A stretch of 64,000 bases of DNA from NCBI GenBank assembly GCA_022432975.1, contig CM039512.1, positions 37,573,936 through 37,637,935 on the forward strand, given 5' to 3'. This document shows, piece after piece, positions 1 through 11,089 of the stretch (positions within the stretch are counted from its first letter, which is position 1; the number at the start of each line of letters is the position of its first letter). This stretch comes from Begonia masoniana. Lineage: Eukaryota; Streptophyta; Magnoliopsida; Cucurbitales; Begoniaceae. A program made the translations under genes and the position numbers. Under the pieces are notes generated by a model, which was given only the letters and a program-made list of their open reading frames with translations, was not told where the DNA came from and made no database searches.

Positions 1-455
1 GACAAATTTTATGTTTTGTCGTTTAGTGACCGGATGACAAATTTTATGTTTTGTCGTTTAGTGACCGGATGACAAATTTTATGTTTTGTCGTTTAGTGAC
101 CGGATGACAAATTTTATGTTTTGTCGTTTAGTGACCGGATGACAAATTTTATGTTTTGTCGTTTAGTGACCGGATGACAAATTTTATGTTTTGTCGTTTA
201 GTGACCGGATGACAAATTTTATGTTTTGTCGTTTAGTGACCGGATGACAAATTTTATGTTTTGTCGTTTAGTGACCGGATGACAAATTTTATGTTTTGTC
301 GTTTAGTGACCGGATGACAAATTTTATGTTTTGTCGTTTAGTGACCGGATGACAAATTTTATGTTTTGTCGTTTAGTGACCGGATGACAAATTTTATGTT
401 TTGTCGTTTAGTGACCGGATGACAAATTTTATGTTTTGTCGTTTAGTCACCGGTG
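1..455 (+). repeat. 35-bp minisatellite array, at least 13 copies
   Basis: Perfect 35-bp period beginning at base 1, with unit starts at 1, 36, 71 and so on to 421. The last unit diverges (TCACCGG instead of TGACCGG). Each unit contains GACAAA...TTTGTC, a 6-bp inverted repeat able to form a small hairpin, and a TGACCGGATGA core. The array is cut by the window edge, so the true copy number is unknown. The same unit is amplified at 6291-8999 and 34487-34697. Confidence 0.97.
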
Positions 456-770
456 GATGTCTTCGAGTAGCCTTTCCCTTTTGTTGACTTTGTTCGGCGG
501 TCGATGAAGATGACTTTTGAAATCTTTAAATTATTTTACGAGTTAAACCTTTGCTTCTCAACTGATTGATTCTTAATATTGCCAACGATTATTTTAACAT
601 GGCTTTGTTTAATTTTACTTTTGTTTAAACGATTTCCGCTGCAAGTTTTCATGTTTTGTCAAATTTCAAATTCCCAAATTTTCAACGAAGTTTTAAATTT
701 GGCGCAAGTGTTTCTTAGTAATATTCGGGGTTTTGAGTAACAAATCGGGTTCAGGGAATCGGGGTGTTAG
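1..770 (+). mobile_element. 5' LTR (3' part) of Ty3/gypsy element 1
   Basis: This is the downstream end of the 5' LTR of the element that runs to 9311; the window begins inside it. It holds a 35-bp minisatellite (1-455) and then about 315 bp that match the end of the 3' LTR at 8991-9311. The LTR end reads GGGGTGTTAG, where the 3' copy has GTTACA, so the terminal CA looks mutated. A tRNA primer site follows four bases later. The 3' LTR copy of the tail carries several short deletions relative to this one. Confidence 0.88.
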
Positions 771-774
771 AGTG

Positions 775-787
775 TGGTATCAGAGAC
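775..787 (+). other. Primer binding site of element 1 (tRNA-iMet type)
   Basis: TGGTATCAGAGAC matches the complement of the 3' end of plant initiator-Met tRNA (TGGTATCAGAGCC) except near its 3' end. It lies four bases after the LTR end, the usual place for minus-strand priming. Confidence 0.85.
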
Positions 788-925
788 ATTCAGTTAAACC
801 GTTCAAAAGATTACTCGTCAGTGCCGATCGTTGCATGGGAGTACTCCAACAACTGTAAGTGTTTATGTTAGCCTTAGTAATTAGATGTTCATAAAATAGT
901 TAACCCTGCGCAGGAATATAGCAAA

Positions 926-3900
926 ATGTCTCGACGACCAGGAAGGCCAAGAGTGCAGAGAGAGACACCAACTCCGGGAAGCGCAGAGGATTCTAGTGTA
1001 ATCTGACAGTTGACGGATCTAGTGCGACAGCAGGCAGAATTAATGCGCCAACAATCCGATCAACTAGGAGTACTGCTGAACCGAGAGGTACAAGGAAGTG
1101 CCAACTCGGGTTCTAGCAACGAGCATTCCGGGGATAGATTCCGGAGACTAAGACGACCCACGTTTGATGGTCAGTCATCTGATCCTGTTGTAGCTGAAGG
1201 GTGGCTTAGGAAGATAGAGAGCATGTTTAGGTGCGCCAGCATTGGAGAAGGAGATAAGGTCACGTTAGCAACATTTCACTTGGCTGGCGAAGCTCAACTC
1301 TTGTGGGAAACAGTTGAAACCACCACTGACATTCTGACTATGACTTGGTCACAGTTTAAAGACATCTTCTATGAGAAATATTTTAACAGCACGGTCCAAA
1401 CCGCAAAGAAGTTGGAATTTCTGAATTTGAAGCAGACAGGGTCGGTGGCTGAGTACAGTAGGCAATTTGAGTCCTTGTCCAGGTTTGCTGGACACTTTGC
1501 TCATAAGGACGAGGATAAGGTGTTCAAATTTGTGCATGGACTGAAGCCGGAGATTTATCGGGGAGTCAAATTCTGTGGCATTAAAGGTTTAACGTTCAGC
1601 GAAGTTGTGTCCACTGCTCTGGAAGTGGAAGAGGCTGAAAGGAAGTGTGCTGGACTAAAGGAGACCCTGCAAAGGTTTAACCAGTCACACCAGCAAAGGG
1701 GAACAAAGAGGCCAAGTGAGGGCCAAAATAGCCAAGGAGCAGGGGGAAGGGTGCAAAATGTCAGGAAATTTCCCCAGTGTCCAAAGTGCCTGAAGAACCA
1801 CCCGGGAGAATGTAGACTGGGCTTGGGAAAGTGCTTCAACTGTGAGGAAGTTGGACATATGTTCAAAGAGCGTTCGAAGCCTAGAGTCACCAGATGCTAT
1901 AATTGTAACAAAGTCGGCCATATTAGCAGAGACTGTCCAGTTCCTAAGAGTGGTCCTGCTATGATTAAACCAAGAATATTCTCCATGATGGAGTCGGGTG
2001 AAGAACAGCCTGCCGTAGTGTCAGGTACTATATTGATCAACTCTGTGCCTGCTTTTACTTTGATAGATTCTGGTGCAACGCATTCGTTTATAGCATCTAC
2101 ATTTGCTGCTAAATTAGATGTACCGTTTACCCCTTCCATGCATGTGTTTAATGTTACCTTACCCTCTGGTGAGCGCATGCACTCTAACCGAGTGATGCTT
2201 GACAGAGATGTGTTAGTAGGAAGTGTGAGTCTACCTGCTGATCTCATCATTATGGATATAATGGGATTTGATGTAATTCTAGGAATGGATTGGCTGTTTA
2301 AGCATTATGCCACGATTGATTGTAGGACTGGAATAGTTAGTTTCCAACCCCCTGGTAGTTTGAGGCATACCTTTCAAGCCTCAGAGAAGAGTAAGGAAAT
2401 GACTGTAATGACTTCTGTCAATTGTAGACCCTCCCAGTGTAGAGAGTATTTGTGCTTCTTAGCTAGTGCTTTAGACATACAACTAGTGGAGAAATCAAGT
2501 CCCAAAAATGTCTTAGTTGTCCAAGACTTCCCTGAAGTATTCTTAGATGACCTTCCAGGCTTGCCACCAGATAGGGAAATCGAATTTGTTGTGGATGTTT
2601 ACCCCGGAGCCGAGCCTGTGTCTAAAAATCCATATAGACTAGCACCAACAGAACTCAAAGAGTTAAAGAAACAATTGGAGGATCTGTTGGAGAAAGGGTT
2701 CATACGCCCTAGCTTTTCACCATGGGGTGCACCGGTCCTCTTTGTCAAGAAGAAAGATGGATCTATGCGCATGTGCATTGATTATAGAGAATTGAATAAG
2801 TTAACTGTTATGAATAAATACCCTCTGCCGAGAATTGATGACTTATTTGACCAGCTTAGGGGTGCAAGAGTTTTCTCTGAGATTGACCTTAGATCCGGTT
2901 ATTATCAGTTGAAGGTTAAATCTGAGGATATCCCAAAGACTGCCTTTCGCACGAGGTATGGACATTATGAGTTTTTGGTTATGTCTTTTGGTCTGACAAA
3001 TGCACCAGCAGCCTTCATGGATCTCATGAATAGGGTGTTTCACGAGTATTTGGACAAGTTTGTCATTGTATTCATAGATGACATTCTAATCTATTCTAGT
3101 ACTAAAGATGAGCATGCAAAACATTTGGGTTTAGTGTTAGAAGTACTGAGAAGGCACCAACTTTATGCCAAGTTTTCCAAGTGTGAATTTTGGTTGGACC
3201 AAGTTCACTTTTTAGGACATGTCATCTCTGGAGATGGCATATCTGTGGATCCAGCTAAGGTCCAGGCAGTTAAGGAATGGCCCCAACCGAGGAATGCTAC
3301 GGATGTCAGAAGTTTCCTTGGATTGGCTGGGTATTACAGGAAATTTATCGAAGGATTCTCAAAGATTGCAACATCCTTTACCCGATTAACTAGGAAGAAC
3401 GTAAAATATGTGTGGACTGAGGATTGCGAGCATAGTTTCCAAACTTTGAAGCAGAAGCTGACCAATGCTCCAATTCTGACCCTCCCTGTCGAGAATGGTA
3501 AGTTTAGCATTTATTGTGATGCTTCCAAGATCGGTCTAGGTTGTGTGTTAATGCAGGATGGTAAAGTGATAGCTTATGCCTCTAGACAGTTGAAGGTCCA
3601 TGAGAAAAATTACCCTACACATGACTTAGAATTAGCTGCAGTGGTATTCGCACTTAAGATTTGGAGGCATTACCTGTATGGACAATCTTGTGAGATATTT
3701 TCAGATCATAAGAGCCTGAAATACATTTTCACGCAAAAGGAACTGAATATGAGGCAGCGTAGATGGTTAGAATTTGTCAAAGATTATGATTTCGAGATTA
3801 AGTACCACCCCGGCAAGGCGAATGTAGTGGCTGATGCTTTGAGTAGAGTGACTCCTTCAGTCTCTGCATTTATTTTAGATATACCAATAGCTTTAGAGAC

Positions 3901-5431
3901 TGAATTCCACAGATTTAACATGGAAGCCGTGTCTAGTGTGTCAGCCATGCTTTCGACCATATCTTTAAGGCCTACCATTTTGGAGAGAATAAAGGAAGTT
4001 CAAATGAATGACCCTGAATGCAATGAATATAAGTTGAGCATGGATTCTACTGGCAAGTTGGATTTCAACTGCTCAGCCGATGGAATTCTCAAGTTTCGAA
4101 ATAGATGGTTTGTTCCGGCTGATACTAAACTTAGAAAGGAAATCTTATCTGAGGCACATTCCTCCAGGCTCTCTGTTCATCCTGGAAGTACAAAGATGTA
4201 CAGAGATCTCAAACAACATTATTGGTGGCCAGGTATGAAGAGAAGTGTGGCGGAGTATGTGGAGACATGTCTGATCTGCCAGCAAGTCAAAGCTGAACAT
4301 CAGAGGCCTGCTGGAACATTGCAACCCTTACCAGTTCCCGAATGGAAATGGGAACAAATAGCTATGGATTTTGTTATGGGATTACCTAGAACAGCAAAGG
4401 GACATGATGCAATCTGGGTAATAGTCGATCGTTTAACCAAATCTGCTCACTTTCTGCCAATAAAGGTAACATACTCGATGGATCAACTGGCAGAGTTGTA
4501 TGTGCACGAAGTGGTTAGACTGCATGGAGTTCCAAGCACCATAGTTTCAGACCGAGACTCCAGATTTACATCCAAGTTCTGGAAAAGTTTGCACAAGGCT
4601 ATGGGAACACAGCTTAGTTTTAGCACAGCCTTTCATCCTCAAACTGATGGACAATCCGAGAGAACTATCCAAACCTTGGAGGATATGCTCCGAGCATGTG
4701 TATTGGATTTTCAAGGATCTTGGAGTGGATACTTACCATTGGTCGAGTTCTCTTACAATAACAGCTTCCAAGCAACAATAGGCATGGCACCATACGAAGC
4801 ATTATATGGACGAAAGTGCAGATCTCCATTATATTGGGATGAAGTTGGAGAAGCACGGTTGATTGGTCCGGATATTGTGCAGCAGACAGTGGAGAAGATT
4901 GCTCTTATCCGACAAAGAATCTTAACAGCTCAAAGTCGGCAGAAAAGCTACGCAGACAAAAGACGAAGAGAATTAGAGTTTGATGTAGGTGATGAGGTTT
5001 TCCTTAAAGTGTCACCTTTCAAAGGAGTTGTGAGGTTTGGGAAAAGAGGCAAGTTGAACCCCAGGTATATTGGACCTTTCCAAATCGTGAAGAAAATTGG
5101 GAAGTCAGCATATCAACTTCTGCTACCAGCCTCTCTGGAGGGAATTCATAATGTGTTTCATGTCTCTATGCTGAAGAAGTGTGTTAGAGATCCATCGCAG
5201 ATTGTGGAACAGCAGAGTATCGAAGTTCTTCCCACTCTGGCATATGAAGAGAAACCTGTAAGGATCTTGGACTATGCGGTGAAGGTATTGCGCAACAAAG
5301 AAGTTCCACTAGTGAAAGTCTTATGCCACAACCAGAACATAGAGGAAACAACTTGGGAGCGCCAGCAAGACATGATGGACCAACATCCGGAATTATTCAG
5401 GTACAGAATTTTGAGGACAAAATTCTTTTAA
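926..5431 (+). CDS. Gag-pol polyprotein of Ty3/gypsy chromovirus element 1 (one in-frame stop)
   Basis: Retrotransposon polyprotein. The first plausible ATG is at 926, but TGA at 1004-1006 interrupts the frame; from 1010 it is open for 1473 codons. Counting from 1010: gag capsid region about 40-230; three zinc knuckles at 257-310, the second lacking its last Cys (Arg instead); aspartic protease DSGA at 353; reverse transcriptase with FIDD at 688-691; RNase H starting near D837; integrase zinc domain (H1050, C1087/C1090) and catalytic D1120, D1181, E1217 with the classic 35-residue spacing; and a C-terminal chromodomain-like segment at about 1410-1473. Domain order PR-RT-RH-IN plus the chromodomain fits the Tekay/Del type of plant chromoviruses. 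The stop sits where element 2 has Arg (AGG), so a CGA-to-TGA change is the simplest explanation. Apart from that stop and the knuckle, the pol part looks intact. Confidence 0.95.
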
Positions 5432-5442
5432 GGAGGGTAGAT
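5429..5442 (+). other. Polypurine tract of element 1
   Basis: The purine-rich run AAGGAGGGTAGA ends directly before the 3' LTR start TGTAATACCC. The same tract precedes the LTR at 32923 and, in a variant form, the one at 50380. Confidence 0.85.
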
Positions 5443-5906
5443 TGTAATACCCGGTCCTGTTAAACCGTTTCTCTACTCTTTTTTAAAGAAATGACAATAT
5501 TAAATGTAGGGTTAGTGGATGACTAAGCAAGGGTATAAGGGTAATTAGAAATCTAAAGGTGGATAACGTATTTAAGGAAACTATTATTGAAGTAGCCGCC
5601 ACTGTTTTATTCCATTTCCTCCCCATTCTCAGCTCCTCAGCCTAGCAGAGCACGATAGGAGACCCCCTTCGACTTTCTCCAGCGACTTCTTCCGAACTTG
5701 GTGAGTTTTTGCCTCTATTTCTAGCTACATTGTATCTATTGTTGTGGGAGAGATGATATTGAGGTTTGGGAAAACACGGTAAGTGAGAGTTAGTTCGGTT
5801 TAAGTCGAAATCGAGAATGCACAACGACTAGAGTTTCCCTTAGACTTATAGTGGTCTAGAATGAAGATTAGAGGGAATTTAATATATGCTCTGTCTACGG
5901 TTTTAG

Positions 5907-6003
5907 GTTGAGCAATACCCGAAGTGGTTAGCTACCCAGACAATTCCAGGAGATCCAGGTAAGTAATGTTTGTTTGTGCCTTCGGGCCTACATCACAAAA
6001 CGC
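5907..6003 (+). other. LTR exon-2/donor/hairpin module, acceptor side deleted
   Basis: A candidate 52-nt exon (5907-5958) lies between TTTTAG and CCAG/GTAAGTAA. After it come a GCC-TTC-GGC hairpin (from 5978) and the arm CCTACATCACAAAAC (from 5987). The reading frame is open through the 52 nt. The matching downstream arm and acceptor, present at 33939-33953 in the other copy, were lost in the deletion that joins 6290 to the minisatellite. Confidence 0.5.
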
Positions 6004-6290
6004 TAGGTTTGTATTTACTTGGATGTGTTTGTATGTCATGCATCATGTCTTCAAAATGTATACGAAAATGAATTTGACTACATATTGGTATGGAGAGGAT
6101 TGAATGTGATGAAACGGCAAGGTGAAACAGATTTAACTGTTAAGGGAATTAATCCGCCCCTTAATGAGACAGTGGATATATATACTTTGGAAGAGCTGAT
6201 CCAACTTCCAATTTCACAAGGGGTGATCCTGCACTGTGAATCATTTATACTCTTAAATGGAATTATTCCCGCCCCTTATGAGTCTTGTCG

Positions 6291-8999
6291 CTTAGTGACC
6301 GGATGACAAATTTTATGTTTTGTCGTTTAGTGACCGGATGACAAATTTTATGTTTTGTCGTTTAGTGACCGGATGACAAATTTTATGTTTTGTCGTTTAG
6401 TGACCGGATGACAAATTTTATGTTTTGTCGTTTAGTGACCGGATGACAAATTTTATGTTTTGTCGTTTAGTGACCGGATGACAAATTTTATGTTTTGTCG
6501 TTTAGTGACCGGATGACAAATTTTATGTTTTGTCGTTTAGTGACCGGATGACAAATTTTATGTTTTGTCGTTTAGTGACCGGATGACAAATTTTATGTTT
6601 TGTCGTTTAGTGACCGGATGACAAATTTTATGTTTTGTCGTTTAGTGACCGGATGACAAATTTTATGTTTTGTCGTTTAGTGACCGGATGACAAATTTTA
6701 TGTTTTGTCGTTTAGTGACCGGATGACAAATTTTATGTTTTGTCGTTTAGTGACCGGATGACAAATTTTATGTTTTGTCGTTTAGTGACCGGATGACAAA
6801 TTTTATGTTTTGTCGTTTAGTGACCGGATGACAAATTTTATGTTTTGTCGTTTAGTGACCGGATGACAAATTTTATGTTTTGTCGTTTAGTGACCGGATG
6901 ACAAATTTTATGTTTTGTCGTTTAGTGACCGGATGACAAATTTTATGTTTTGTCGTTTAGTGACCGGATGACAAATTTTATGTTTTGTCGTTTAGTGACC
7001 GGATGACAAATTTTATGTTTTGTCGTTTAGTGACCGGATGACAAATTTTATGTTTTGTCGTTTAGTGACCGGATGACAAATTTTATGTTTTGTCGTTTAG
7101 TGACCGGATGACAAATTTTATGTTTTGTCGTTTAGTGACCGGATGACAAATTTTATGTTTTGTCGTTTAGTGACCGGATGACAAATTTTATGTTTTGTCG
7201 TTTAGTGACCGGATGACAAATTTTATGTTTTGTCGTTTAGTGACCGGATGACAAATTTTATGTTTTGTCGTTTAGTGACCGGATGACAAATTTTATGTTT
7301 TGTCGTTTAGTGACCGGATGACAAATTTTATGTTTTGTCGTTTAGTGACCGGATGACAAATTTTATGTTTTGTCGTTTAGTGACCGGATGACAAATTTTA
7401 TGTTTTGTCGTTTAGTGACCGGATGACAAATTTTATGTTTTGTCGTTTAGTGACCGGATGACAAATTTTATGTTTTGTCGTTTAGTGACCGGATGACAAA
7501 TTTTATGTTTTGTCGTTTAGTGACCGGATGACAAATTTTATGTTTTGTCGTTTAGTGACCGGATGACAAATTTTATGTTTTGTCGTTTAGTGACCGGATG
7601 ACAAATTTTATGTTTTGTCGTTTAGTGACCGGATGACAAATTTTATGTTTTGTCGTTTAGTGACCGGATGACAAATTTTATGTTTTGTCGTTTAGTGACC
7701 GGATGACAAATTTTATGTTTTGTCGTTTAGTGACCGGATGACAAATTTTATGTTTTGTCGTTTAGTGACCGGATGACAAATTTTATGTTTTGTCGTTTAG
7801 TGACCGGATGACAAATTTTATGTTTTGTCGTTTAGTGACCGGATGACAAATTTTATGTTTTGTCGTTTAGTGACCGGATGACAAATTTTATGTTTTGTCG
7901 TTTAGTGACCGGATGACAAATTTTATGTTTTGTCGTTTAGTGACCGGATGACAAATTTTATGTTTTGTCGTTTAGTGACCGGATGACAAATTTTATGTTT
8001 TGTCGTTTAGTGACCGGATGACAAATTTTATGTTTTGTCGTTTAGTGACCGGATGACAAATTTTATGTTTTGTCGTTTAGTGACCGGATGACAAATTTTA
8101 TGTTTTGTCGTTTAGTGACCGGATGACAAATTTTATGTTTTGTCGTTTAGTGACCGGATGACAAATTTTATGTTTTGTCGTTTAGTGACCGGATGACAAA
8201 TTTTATGTTTTGTCGTTTAGTGACCGGATGACAAATTTTATGTTTTGTCGTTTAGTGACCGGATGACAAATTTTATGTTTTGTCGTTTAGTGACCGGATG
8301 ACAAATTTTATGTTTTGTCGTTTAGTGACCGGATGACAAATTTTATGTTTTGTCGTTTAGTGACCGGATGACAAATTTTATGTTTTGTCGTTTAGTGACC
8401 GGATGACAAATTTTATGTTTTGTCGTTTAGTGACCGGATGACAAATTTTATGTTTTGTCGTTTAGTGACCGGATGACAAATTTTATGTTTTGTCGTTTAG
8501 TGACCGGATGACAAATTTTATGTTTTGTCGTTTAGTGACCGGATGACAAATTTTATGTTTTGTCGTTTAGTGACCGGATGACAAATTTTATGTTTTGTCG
8601 TTTAGTGACCGGATGACAAATTTTATGTTTTGTCGTTTAGTGACCGGATGACAAATTTTATGTTTTGTCGTTTAGTGACCGGATGACAAATTTTATGTTT
8701 TGTCGTTTAGTGACCGGATGACAAATTTTATGTTTTGTCGTTTAGTGACCGGATGACAAATTTTATGTTTTGTCGTTTAGTGACCGGATGACAAATTTTA
8801 TGTTTTGTCGTTTAGTGACCGGATGACAAATTTTATGTTTTGTCGTTTAGTGACCGGATGACAAATTTTATGTTTTGTCGTTTAGTGACCGGATGACAAA
8901 TTTTATGTTTTGTCGTTTAGTGACCGGATGACAAATTTTATGTTTTGTCGTTTAGTGACCGGATGACAAATTTTATGTTTTGTCGTTTAGTCACCGGTG
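6291..8999 (+). repeat. 35-bp minisatellite array, about 77 copies
   Basis: Unit starts run from 6305 to 8965 in exact 35-base steps, which gives 76 complete units plus a final variant unit ending in TCACCGGTGG. I see no differences between the internal units, an unusual degree of homogeneity that points to recent expansion or to a collapsed or extended assembly. Each unit carries the GACAAA/TTTGTC inverted repeat. Confidence 0.97.
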
Positions 9000-9311
9000 G
9001 ATGTCTTCGATTAGCCTTTCCCTTTTGTTGACTTTGTTCGGCGGTCGATGAAATTTACTTTTGAAATCTTTAAATTATTTTACGAGTTAAAAAAACTTTG
9101 CTCGCAACTGTTGATTCTTAATATTGCAACGTTATTTAACATGGCTTTGTTTAATTTTACTTTTGTTTAAACGATTTCCGCTGCAAGTTTTCATGTTTTG
9201 TCAAATTTCAAATTCTCAAATTTCAACGAAGTTTTAAATTTGGCCCAAGGTTTCTTAGTAATATTCGGGGTTTTGAGTAACAAACCGGGTTCAGGGAATC
9301 GGGGTGTTACA

Positions 9312-9483
9312 ATAGTGGCAGCTAAACCTCATTAACCCTTCCTTAAATACATTTTCCACTTTTCAAAATGCTAATTACTCTTTGCCCTTGCATAGTTATT
9401 TATTAACGTAATCATCATTTTCTCCCAAATCCTCACATTATAAATGGTTAGTTAAATTCGGTTCAATAGAACCGGGTGCTACA
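9312..9483 (-). mobile_element. Fragment of an inverted LTR (first 175 bp)
   Basis: Reading the minus strand, this begins TGTAGCACCCGGTTCTATT. It continues with patterns of the element 2 LTR start, including a TATTTAAGGA TATA-like stretch and a GCCACTA motif. It therefore looks like the start of a related LTR in reverse orientation, cut where element 1 adjoins. The same fragment occurs at 35013-35186. Confidence 0.6.
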
Positions 9484-11058
9484 GGACCCTATTGTCCAGC
9501 CCAAGGCTGCATTTACAGTAGAAGAATTGAATAAAAACTGAACCTAGACCCACAAAAAATAAGTCGAAGTTCATATAGAGATTACATAAAATAAGATAAT
9601 ATGAACTCAAATAATCCATAAAATGTCATGCAAGAAATAAAGTTTTAAATACCCAATAATTTAAATAGATCAAAGATGAGAAAATAAAATAAATAAATAA
9701 TTTCTCACTAGGACAAAGAATTACACTCTAGATAAATAAGAAGAGGACCAAAAGTGGAACCACTCCAAGGCGAGTAACATCACCAACCACCTCCCTAACC
9801 CTAACTTGAGAAAAAAGATGGGGTCTTTTAGGGTGAGTGACTAACTTAGTAGGGAATTATATATTATACTCAAATGCATGTCAAAATTAGTTTTTTTTTT
9901 TTTTATCATTTTCTTTCAAAAACCATGAGATAGTCGTAAATACAGAGCATGCATTTACATTTGATTTTTTTTTCATTTCAAACAAGCTCCATGAGTCAAA
10001 AATTTACAAATCATTAAAATCTTTATACTACCTTCATGCAACAAAAGGTGTATACAATCTGACTCTGGTTATTTTAGTTACTCAGTCTGATATAACCAAA
10101 AAGAACCAGAGATTGATACCAAAAGGCTCATGAGCCGAAACAAACACTAACCTATCTGGTGTACATATATAACAAATTAAATGAATAACATAAATAAATG
10201 GGTAAAACGTACGTAGATAAACGTAAAACCTGGCATGTTAGCTACCAAGCCCCTTCACGGATTTTCATAGTTGTCAATCCACCAAAATAAGATTTTCCAA
10301 ACTGTACAATGCAAATGCAGAGCACTATAGAAACCTGACCACAACCTTACCAACCAGCCGAGATGCGCTATCGGAAACATGCATGTAATCCACAAAGTCG
10401 TTAGAAATTAACACAAAACCAACGCTAGGAAATCTTGTTCCAATACCAAGGGAAAAACACACATAGGGATCCTTACCAGATTTAGTAACCAAGTCGAAAT
10501 GATAAATCATTAGACGTGCAACGCCTCAGTGACAAAATTATCTTTTAAAAATAACACTAAGTGATGTTTGGAGTCTACAGAGGTCGACTATAGTGTGCAA
10601 CGGTCGACCAGAGCACGTGGAGGTCGACTGGTCTCCAAATGCGATCTACCAAACTTGTCCACAGTCGACCGGATTAGCCAAGAGTCAATTGCCCTGGACT
10701 GCAATCTACCCCTCTAGGGTTGATCGACCTAGTCTTCTGGTCAACCGGTTTCATACAGAGGTCGAGTAGACTGTGTTTTCCAACTATAAAAAGTTGCAAA
10801 AATGGGTTCTTTCCCACCAATTCTTATCTTATTTTGTTCATAACTTTGCAAGCAACTTAAATCTATAAAAATAATCAAAGAATTCGAGTTTCCATACTGA
10901 AATCTGTAACCAATATCAACCATAAACTTAAAAAAAAAAAAAAAAAGGTAAAATAGAGCGACATATCAATGAAATCTCTTCACAAAAATTGTTGATTGAA
11001 GTCTTATGAACCAAAATCCAGTCTTGGAGCTCAACGTATCGCACATTCAATAAATTGT

Positions 11059-11089
<31 letters not shown>

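Larger units (their letters stand above)
5443..9311 (+). mobile_element. 3' LTR of element 1, enlarged by minisatellite
   Basis: It starts TGTAATACCC after the polypurine tract and ends GGGGTGTTACA. At 3869 bp it is far longer than the homologous LTR at 32923-35012 (2090 bp), for two reasons: the 35-bp array has about 77 units instead of 6, and about 710 bp equivalent to 33756-34468 are missing at the array's left edge (near 6291). A TATA-like TATTTAAGG lies at 5569-5577. Splice-like sites occur at 5701 (GTGAGT), 5906 (acceptor) and 5959 (GTAAGT). Confidence 0.92.

Noticed and set aside
1..8999. CRISPR-like look of the 35-bp array
   Set aside because: Units are directly adjacent with no unique spacers, and the context is a plant LTR.
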